This document shows, piece by piece, positions 1 to 4,883 of a stretch of 7,221 nt of DNA; within the stretch, counting starts at the first letter, position 1, and each line of letters begins with the position of its first letter. The stretch is taken from assembly GCA_009903905.1 (NCBI GenBank), contig WYEI01000024.1, positions 1 to 7,221 on the forward strand, read 5' to 3'. The position numbers were made by a program, and so were the translations under genes. Source of the DNA: Pyrobaculum sp. (lineage in GTDB: Archaea > Thermoproteota > Thermoprotei > Thermoproteales > Thermoproteaceae). Below the pieces are notes generated by a model. It saw only the letters and a program-made list of their open reading frames with translations, was not told the origin of the DNA and ran no database searches.

Positions 1-392
1 TAAAAGAGCCTGCATTACTACTTTTTAAATATTTCGCTGTGACACCCACCTTTTAACACCGTTAACTGCGAGAAAGCCGCTGGGAAATTCCGCAGTGTTA
101 GCTTGCCCAAACTAACACGCCAATAAGCGCCGACCAGACCTAATATGGGGGAAACACCAACTCTTCAGTTAACTAAATCCACGCATCTATAGATAATACT
201 GAAATGATATACTAAAACATAAAAAGGATATCCAAATTACATTAACAATGAATGCAATATCATTAATTTAGGATTTTGTCTATGTTATTGCTACTAGACA
301 TAGTCATAGGTAGGGTAGCTCATTAAGAAAGTCTAACATCAAGCCCGGTCGTCGCCTCAAGAACGTTTTTCAAGAAGTTTAGATGTGGATTC
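1..392. other. AT-rich intergenic spacer with inverted repeats
   Basis: No convincing gene is seen here; all frames are broken by stops. A TATA-like T/A run lies at about 22-31. Just after it, three segments can pair in competing ways: 62-70 with 91-100 (one bulged base), and 95-101 (GTGTTAG) with 112-118 (CTAACAC, perfect 7 bp, 10-nt loop). A second TAACAC copy is at 54-59. Positions 180-300 are markedly AT-rich without recognisable structure. The segment could hold a small RNA or the 3' region of a gene left of the window; neither is shown. Confidence 0.5.
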
Positions 393-605
393 ATGCGTCC
401 TCCTCTCAACGCGGTATGGACCTCCCGACGCAAGACGCCGGACGGCTACTATGTTGTGGTTTTAGGTCTCTACGCACAGGAGTTGTTGAGAGTCGAAGGC
501 GCAGAGCGGGTCGGCCGCTACTACGCCTACCGGACTAAGTCGTGGGATGAGGTGGTGAAGATAATACGCAGAGCCCAGGCGCTGGGGCTCGACGTGAGGA
601 CTTAG
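393..605 (+). CDS. Hypothetical protein, 70 aa
   Basis: I do not recognise this protein. It is 70 residues with an N-terminal basic patch (RRK at 12-14), a central hydrophobic beta-like stretch (GYYVVVLGLYAQELLRV, about 18-34) and a C-terminal probable helix (SWDEVVKIIRRAQALGLDV, about 50-68), which suggests a small folded alpha/beta domain. No zinc ligands, transmembrane segment or signal peptide is seen. ATG at 393 is the first start after the in-frame stop at 324-326. There is no Shine-Dalgarno; a weak T-rich element near 365-370 sits about 25 bp upstream, where a TATA box would be. Codon use is GC-rich, unlike the preceding spacer. It converges on the RNase HI gene, and the two stop codons overlap over 602-605. 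A real gene is likely, but its function is unknown. Confidence 0.6.
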   Translation: MRPPLNAVWTSRRKTPDGYYVVVLGLYAQELLRVEGAERVGRYYAYRTKSWDEVVKIIRRAQALGLDVRT

Positions 606-1168
606 CCGCGGCTGAGAAGCCTTTCAATAAGCCTCGAGGCATCCCTCCGCGGAAGACACTCGGCGTCTTCTACGCCGAGCCTCTTCAAAAGCGCCACCTG
701 TCTCTCCGTGGCCAGCCGCCCGGTGTACAGCCTCCTGACCTCGGGATGTGTCTTGAGGAAGTCGCAATACGCCTTCTTTGAGTAGTAGTCGGCGCGGGCA
801 TTCCGCTCCCGGGGGACCCAGCCTATGGAGAACTTCCGGAACCGCCGCGTCAGCTCCACAGCTTTTTCATACAGCGGAACTAGATGCGGCGCCTTGACTT
901 GATAAACCCCGAGCATCTGCCTCACCACCAGCTGGCTGTCGCCATAGACCTCAACTTCTGCGGCCCCCGCCGACAGGGCCCACTCCATCGCCTTTATGAG
1001 AGCTGTGTACTCAGCCACGTTGTTGGTGCACTGCCAACCGCCTACACAGACGACGCCGCCCTCGCCGTGTATCTCCCTATCGTCTTCATAGACAGCGAAG
1101 CCGTAGGCGCCGACGCCGCCGGGGTTCACAGGCTCGCAAGCCCCATCGAAGAAGAGCTTGAGCGACAT
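602..1168 (-). CDS. rnhA: Ribonuclease HI (type I RNase H) with C-terminal extension
   Basis: This enzyme cleaves the RNA strand of RNA:DNA hybrids (Okazaki primers, R-loops, misincorporated ribonucleotides) in the cytoplasm. The RNase H fold spans about residues 3-130. The metal-binding carboxylates are all present: D8 in FFDGACEP, E53 in NNVAEYTAL, D77 in YGDSQLV and D127 in RNARAD. The basic-protrusion region of the E. coli enzyme looks short, as in archaeal members. Residues 131-188 are extra to the minimal ~150-aa fold and contain TERQVALLKRLGV followed by DASRLIERLL, a small helical module also seen appended to other nucleic-acid proteins. The ATG at 1168 is preceded by TTTATAAG (1194-1187) about 22 bp upstream and by no Shine-Dalgarno, so the mRNA is probably leaderless. 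The gene is divergent from the GH57 gene and convergent with the 70-aa gene. The family call is secure. Confidence 0.93.
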   Translation of the reverse strand: MSLKLFFDGACEPVNPGGVGAYGFAVYEDDREIHGEGGVVCVGGWQCTNNVAEYTALIKAMEWALSAGAAEVEVYGDSQLVVRQMLGVYQVKAPHLVPLYEKAVELTRRFRKFSIGWVPRERNARADYYSKKAYCDFLKTHPEVRRLYTGRLATERQVALLKRLGVEDAECLPRRDASRLIERLLSRG

Positions 1169-1214
1169 GACGTGTAGAATGTAATACTTATAAATAACTT
1201 ATTTATTGTTATAT
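1169..1214. promoter_or_regulatory. Divergent promoter with a shared TATA element
   Basis: A 46-bp AT-rich gap separates the two divergent start codons (1168 minus, 1215 plus). The self-complementary TTATAA at 1188-1193 sits almost midway. Read rightwards it is TTATAAAT, centred about 23-24 bp before ATG 1215. Read leftwards it is TTTATAAG, centred about 22-23 bp before ATG 1168. Both distances match archaeal box A placement if both mRNAs are leaderless. A second AT stretch (1198-1208) could be a separate box or part of the melting region. Confidence 0.65.
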
Positions 1215-4200
1215 ATGAGGTTGGTAGTAGCTCTCCTGGCTACGGCGATGTTTCTGGCGGCTCAACACGTTGTTTTTGTCTGGCACCTCCACCAGCCCCC
1301 CTACTACGTACCTGAAAGCGCTGTGCCGACTGGCGTTGGCAAGGGGGTGGCTGAGGCGCCCTGGGTCAGGCTCTGGACAGGCAAGGCGTACTACCCAATG
1401 TTGCTTCTCGTCGAGAGGAGCGGGGTCAAGGTGACCTTCGACGTCACGCCGACTCTCCTGGAGCAGATCGAGATGTATGCCTCGGGCAGACTGACGGATA
1501 AATACCTCCAGGTGTCTCTAAAGAACGCAGACGAGCTAACTGGCGCGGAGAAGGCGTTTATACTGGAGAGGTTTTTCGACATAAGCTGGGAGGTTCAGAT
1601 CCCGAAGTATCCTCGGTATAAATGCCTTCTGGATAGGCGAAACGCCTTGCTTCAGACAGCTTCCCCTGAGGAGATCGTGGGCTACTTCAGCGAGTCAGAC
1701 TACCGCGACTTACAGACATTGTTTAACATGGCTTGGATAAACGAAATGCTTCTGAAGGAGGACCCCGACCTGCGCCCCATATACCTAAAGGCCGTCGGTA
1801 GCGATTGCAACACGCACTTCACGGAGGAGGAAAAGGCTGTGGTGTTGAAGAAACAGATGCAGTACCCCAAGCTCTTCTTGGAAAAGCTGGCCCAGCTCTT
1901 CAGAAGGGGCCAGATAGACGTGGTGATGACGCCGTATTACTACCCCATTGCTCCGCTTGTTGAAAACACCAGTAACGCCCTCTACACAGACCCAGGGATA
2001 ATAACATTGCCCAAGCCCTTTGCGCATCCCGAAGACATCTACAGCCAAGTGGCTGCGTCTCAGCAGAAGTTCAAGACCTTCTTCAAGAGCCAGCTCCTCG
2101 GGGTCTGGCCACCGGAGCTTGCCGTGGATGACCAGTTCGTGAAGATACTCAGCGACAGCGGGATCCGGTACACGGTGGCAGACCAGGTAGCGCTTGAACG
2201 GTACCTAGGCAGGGCCCCCTCGCTAGAGGAGCTACACTCGCCGTGGGCGAGATACGGCGTTTTGGTCTTCTTCAGAGATGTGGAGCTATCCAACTGGGTA
2301 GGCTTCGCTGGCTCTGCTAGGTCGAGGGCTGTGGGCGAGGAGCAAGCCGCCCAAGAGTTCCTGGAGTTGCTAAACAGCAGACTGACAGGCTATGTGGTGG
2401 TGGCGCTAGACGGGGAGAACCCGTGGGAGTGGTACCCCAACGACGGCTACATATTCCTATCCACGATATACAGCGTCCTCCGCGGCAAGACCCTCACTCT
2501 GAGAGAGGCGGCGTCTCAGGCAACACCTAGGGCCATGGAAAGGCCTCTTCCGACCTCCAGCTGGGACTGGGGAGGTAGCCTCGCCACGTGGATAGGAGAG
2601 TGGGAGGAGAACCTAGCCTGGCGCATACTCCAGGAGGCTAGGCAGACCGCCAAGAACAAGGCCTGGAGGGAGCTTCTGTACCCCGCGGAGGCCGGCGACT
2701 GGTTCTGGTGGTACGGCCGCGATAGAGAAAGCCCGCGGGAGGACGTGTTCGACGCCCTGTTTCGCGGAATCGTTAAGAAATACTACGTAAAGACCGGGCT
2801 TACCTACAACTACACGTGGCCCCTCGACGTGCCGATACACTTCCGGAGCAACTACGCGGTGGACTGGGCAGGCGCGCCGTATAGAAACCTAATATTCGGC
2901 GAGGCGGAGAATGCGACGCTGACTGTGGAGGTCTACTCGGCCTCGGCCAACACGGCGGCGCCCGGCCAAGCCGAGGGCATAAGGGCGGTCGCCCACTGGG
3001 GCCCTGTGGACTTCTGGGGAGGTGCCTGGAGGGATCTCTACTTCGCGCCTATGCGTTACGCCGGCGACGTGGGCAACAACGATCTCTACGCCATATCTCT
3101 CAAGCTGAGGCCCGGCAGATACGAGTTTGTTTTCATAGCGCAGGGCTCCAACGACTACTTCGCAACCAGCATGGGCATGAACTACAGGGTGGAGGTCGTG
3201 CCTAGGACAGACGGCGACGTCTGCGGCGTCGAGCTGGAGAAGGTGGAGGTCTACGACGGAGGGGGCCATCTGCTGGCGGTATATACAGGCAATGGTTCGG
3301 CGTATGTAGGCGGCACGTTAAAGGCATACTACAAGGTGTGCAGTAGCGGAGCGGCCTACGTGGCGGCGTCTATAGCGTATATACGCCCAGACGCCAACGA
3401 GTCGTGGGACGAGACCTACGTCTTCGCGGCGCCCGTGGGCAACGGCGTGTACGTCGCGCAGTTTAAGCTGAACTACAGCGGCGTGTTTGCGCTCAGGGCA
3501 AAGGCCATGGCCAGCAACGTCGCATACTCAGCACCGACTTACATACACGTCGCAGGAGGCCCAGGCCCCAGGGCGGTAGACGGCAACCCGGAGGACTGGG
3601 TAGGCCAGCCGCCGCCTGCGCCGGGGGTTGCCGTGAGTATGTACGAACTGATTATAACAGACCCAGCAGACGACCAGTACAAGTTCTACAGAGCTGACTG
3701 GAACTGGCCGCCCACCGACGATTTAGACGCCGCGGAGCTCAGGCTGTACCTAGACGGCAACTATCTATACGGACTAGTTAAACTTCACAAACTTAGTAAT
3801 ATCTATGCGCCGTATGTAATGATAGCGATAGGACTCCCGGGTGCCGGCTTCAGCGAGTGGCTCCCCGACTGGAGCGACACAAAACTGTCTTTTGGATGGA
3901 GCTACGTAATAGGGATTAACTACGGTAAAGAAAAACCGCTGTTTATCTTTGACAACAGCTGGAGTCCTAAGTACGTCGGCCAGATAGCCAGAAGCGGAAA
4001 CGTAATAGAGTTCGCAATACCTCTAGATGATTTACCGAGTCTCAAAACAGCCACAGAGCTCTACATAACAGCCGTAGTCTTTGCAAACAACTACGGCGGC
4101 ATATGGGACCCAGGTAAGCACGGCGCATACGACCCCACGACGGGCATATACATATCAGAGGATTACTACGCCTCTAACGTATACGACGTGTTTGGCCAAG

Positions 4201-4298
4201 CCCCCACCTGGAAAGAAGTATACGGAGGCTGGGCCAACGGCGATTATACCATCGACTTCTACGTCAGAGTACAGATACTAGACGGGAAGATAATCTAA
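1215..4298 (+). CDS. Secreted GH57 glycoside hydrolase, amylopullulanase/alpha-amylase type
   Basis: This is a predicted extracellular retaining enzyme for alpha-1,4 and possibly alpha-1,6 glucans. I chose ATG 1215 (1027 aa) over TTG 1206, because the TATA element lies ~24 bp upstream and MRLVVALLATAMFLAAQ then forms a compact signal peptide. GH57 landmarks appear in order: HLHQPPY (24-30), GQIDVV (232-237), GVWPPE with likely nucleophile E301, DGENPWEWY with likely acid/base D399, and the Trp-rich AEAGDWFWWYG (491-501). The 98-residue spacing between E301 and D399 is close to that known for Thermococcus amylopullulanases. Beta-rich modules follow: about 540-660, an Ig-like module about 668-785, and a DOMON/glucodextranase-type module from VDGNPEDW (about 788) to the end. 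No C-terminal membrane anchor or S-layer repeat is seen. One oddity is Y243 where I expect His after the second motif. Codons become AT-richer towards the 3' end. Exact substrate is unresolved. Confidence 0.9.
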   Translation: MRLVVALLATAMFLAAQHVVFVWHLHQPPYYVPESAVPTGVGKGVAEAPWVRLWTGKAYYPMLLLVERSGVKVTFDVTPTLLEQIEMYASGRLTDKYLQVSLKNADELTGAEKAFILERFFDISWEVQIPKYPRYKCLLDRRNALLQTASPEEIVGYFSESDYRDLQTLFNMAWINEMLLKEDPDLRPIYLKAVGSDCNTHFTEEEKAVVLKKQMQYPKLFLEKLAQLFRRGQIDVVMTPYYYPIAPLVENTSNALYTDPGIITLPKPFAHPEDIYSQVAASQQKFKTFFKSQLLGVWPPELAVDDQFVKILSDSGIRYTVADQVALERYLGRAPSLEELHSPWARYGVLVFFRDVELSNWVGFAGSARSRAVGEEQAAQEFLELLNSRLTGYVVVALDGENPWEWYPNDGYIFLSTIYSVLRGKTLTLREAASQATPRAMERPLPTSSWDWGGSLATWIGEWEENLAWRILQEARQTAKNKAWRELLYPAEAGDWFWWYGRDRESPREDVFDALFRGIVKKYYVKTGLTYNYTWPLDVPIHFRSNYAVDWAGAPYRNLIFGEAENATLTVEVYSASANTAAPGQAEGIRAVAHWGPVDFWGGAWRDLYFAPMRYAGDVGNNDLYAISLKLRPGRYEFVFIAQGSNDYFATSMGMNYRVEVVPRTDGDVCGVELEKVEVYDGGGHLLAVYTGNGSAYVGGTLKAYYKVCSSGAAYVAASIAYIRPDANESWDETYVFAAPVGNGVYVAQFKLNYSGVFALRAKAMASNVAYSAPTYIHVAGGPGPRAVDGNPEDWVGQPPPAPGVAVSMYELIITDPADDQYKFYRADWNWPPTDDLDAAELRLYLDGNYLYGLVKLHKLSNIYAPYVMIAIGLPGAGFSEWLPDWSDTKLSFGWSYVIGINYGKEKPLFIFDNSWSPKYVGQIARSGNVIEFAIPLDDLPSLKTATELYITAVVFANNYGGIWDPGKHGAYDPTTGIYISEDYYASNVYDVFGQAPTWKEVYGGWANGDYTIDFYVRVQILDGKII

Positions 4299-4301
4299 AC
4301 C

Positions 4302-4312
4302 AGGCTTTTTCA
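4302..4312 (+). terminator. Candidate oligo-T terminator after the GH57 gene
   Basis: A T5 run (4306-4310) lies 8-12 bases past the TAA of the GH57 gene and just before the minus-strand tRNA fragment. Short U-tracts without a hairpin are sufficient in many archaea; this one is short, so support is weak. Confidence 0.3.
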
Positions 4313-4450
4313 CAGATGGGCCCGCCGGGATTTGAACCCGGGCCACGGGTTTTTTGAGCAGTGTAAGGCATGGGGGAATTGTTTTCTGCCGCCGGGGACG
4401 TCTAGAGGCTGCATGTAGTCCTCTGGCTTCGTCTTGTTGAGCCTCACCAT
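4310..4450 (-). pseudogene. 46-aa open frame ending inside a tRNA 3' copy, probable remnant
   Basis: From ATG 4450 the frame encodes MVRLNKTKPEDYMQPLDV, then a basic and proline-rich stretch, and stops at TGA 4312-4310. The last ~13 residues (from about PWPGFKS to the end) are encoded by the tRNA-like 3' end at 4317-4345 and so cannot be an original C-terminus. The first ~30 residues look like ordinary protein but match nothing I recognise. A GGAG lies ~12 bases upstream of the ATG and an in-frame TAA closes the frame just before it. Reading frames that run through a tRNA 3' end are typical of integration junctions, for example the split integrases of SSV-type viruses, but no integrase motif (R...HxxR...Y) is visible here. 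It may be non-coding. Confidence 0.25.
4315..4345 (-). other. Partial tRNA 3' end copy (intron-free), att-like
   Basis: On the minus strand this reads as a T-stem CCGGG, loop TTCAAAT, stem CCCGG, acceptor strand CGGGCCC and discriminator A. It matches the intact tRNA-Val at 4554-4642 over 28 exon bases: 19 bases up to the T loop (4315-4333 = 4552-4570) and 9 after it (4334-4342 = 4588-4596). The 17-nt intron is absent. Further 5' the sequence diverges (variable-arm-like GTGGC, then AACCC), and no 5' half with GGGCCCG occurs nearby, so this is not a complete tRNA gene. Likely explanations are an attachment-site duplicate left by an integrated element, or the tail of another decayed tRNA gene with the same acceptor and T arm. 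The 3' half of a split tRNA is less likely, as no GC-rich pairing leader precedes it. Confidence 0.6.
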
Positions 4451-4553
4451 CAACCTGGCACTCCTTTAAAGCCAATAATAGTGCCAAGCCGCCGCATAAA
4501 GCCACCCGCCCACCTGAGATTTGTGTCAAAACTATAGAAAGAAGCAGGGATGA

Positions 4554-4642
4554 TGGGCCCGCCGGGATTTTTAGGCGGGTTTCCCCTGAACCCGGGACCA
4601 CCCGCGCGTGAGGCGGGCATCATACCGCTAGACTACGGGCCC
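4554..4642 (-). tRNA. tRNA-Val(CAC) with a 17-nt T-loop intron
   Basis: The cloverleaf reads from 4642 downwards. The acceptor GGGCCCG (4642-4636) pairs perfectly with CGGGCCC (4561-4555); the discriminator is A 4554 and CCA is not encoded. The bases at positions 8-9 are TA. The D arm is 4633-4619 with GG in the loop. The anticodon stem CCCGC/GCGGG encloses the loop CTCACGC, giving anticodon CAC (Val). The variable loop is TGGTC. The T stem CCGGG/CCCGG encloses 24 nt instead of 7; removing 17 nt (4587-4571, or 4586-4570) restores TTCAAAT. The intron therefore lies at 56/57 or 57/58. Thermoproteales are known for such non-canonical introns, cut by the heteromeric splicing endonuclease. There is no anticodon-loop intron. 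A TATA-like TTATAAAC is ~32 bp upstream. Confidence 0.92.
4571..4587 (-). other. tRNA T-loop intron, 17 nt
   Basis: The boundary follows from restoring the canonical T loop TTCAAAT, and from direct comparison with the intron-free copy at 4330-4336; a one-base shift (4570-4586) is equally possible. In the tRNA sense the intron is AGGGGAAACCCGCCTAA. Its AACCCG can pair with CGGGTT of the upstream T-arm exon (4594-4589), giving a 6-bp hairpin with a 7-nt loop that places the 5' splice site in the loop. Confidence 0.8.
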
Positions 4643-4661
4643 TGTCTTACTGTAAATGTCG

Positions 4662-4678
4662 GGTTTTTAAGTTTATAA
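4662..4678 (-). promoter_or_regulatory. tRNA-Val promoter, TATA-like region
   Basis: On the minus strand TTATAAAC (4678-4671) is followed by TTAAAAAC. The first is centred ~32 bp and the second ~25 bp upstream of the tRNA 5' base at 4642. The first fits a short 5' leader trimmed by RNase P; the second fits a start at or near the mature end. Which is used cannot be decided from sequence. Confidence 0.5.
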
Positions 4679-4816
4679 CCGCGCGGCCGCCCCTAAGACG
4701 GCGAAGTCGCTAGGGAACGATAGGAATGATTCCGCTGGTGGCGACCTGTATAGATCCGTCAACCTAGAAACGGCGGAGAGCTTGAAGATAGGCTTCACCT
4801 ACGGGTCTCTCTTATA
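4671..4816 (+). pseudogene. Open stretch without a start codon, possible gene remnant
   Basis: After the TAA at 4668-4670, one frame stays open for 48 codons to the TAG at 4814-4816. It encodes a plausible tail with KTAKSLGNDRNDSAGGDLYR followed by SVNLETAESLKIGFTYGSLL. Codons (AGG, AGA, AAG, ATA, GCG, CTA) resemble those of neighbouring genes, but there is no ATG, GTG or TTG in a useful position near its 5' end, and that end runs into the tRNA promoter. I do not recognise the peptide. It could be the 3' end of a gene lost when the tRNA patch was rearranged, a structured RNA, or chance. Confidence 0.25.
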
Positions 4817-4856
4817 GACGGCTGTTTAGGAGGCTTAGCATATCCGTCCTATACAG

Positions 4857-4866
4857 TTATATATAG
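4857..4866 (+). promoter_or_regulatory. TATA box of the aminotransferase gene
   Basis: TTATATATAG is centred ~23 bp before the ATG at 4884, with no Shine-Dalgarno between them. This fits a leaderless transcript starting at the start codon, and supports ATG 4884 as the true start. Confidence 0.65.
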
Positions 4867-4883
4867 ACCAATTTAGCTTACTT

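Noticed and set aside
884..1177. 97-aa plus-strand frame opposite RNase HI
   Set aside because: It is the complement of the catalytic RNase HI frame with all motifs intact on the other strand; composition is His/Pro-rich as expected for a shadow frame.
1921..1990. C/D box sRNA (GTGATGA-like C box at 1922-1929)
   Set aside because: The C box lies inside the GH57 coding frame and no D box CUGA with a proper guide spacing follows.
4317..4351. 3' half of a split tRNA
   Set aside because: No GC-rich leader able to pair with a partner half precedes it, the anticodon-stem side does not fit the nearby tRNA, and no 5' half is present in the window. A partner elsewhere in the genome cannot be excluded.
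4278..4601. 107-aa minus-strand frame across the tRNA patch
   Set aside because: It reads through both tRNA 3' ends (giving IPAGPS twice), the intron and part of the anticodon arm, so it is a chance frame in tRNA-derived DNA.
4681..4820. RNase P RNA or SRP RNA in the aminotransferase leader
   Set aside because: The conserved cores (GAGGAAAGUCC/ACAGAAA for RNase P RNA, GGAAGCAG-type loop for SRP RNA) are not present.
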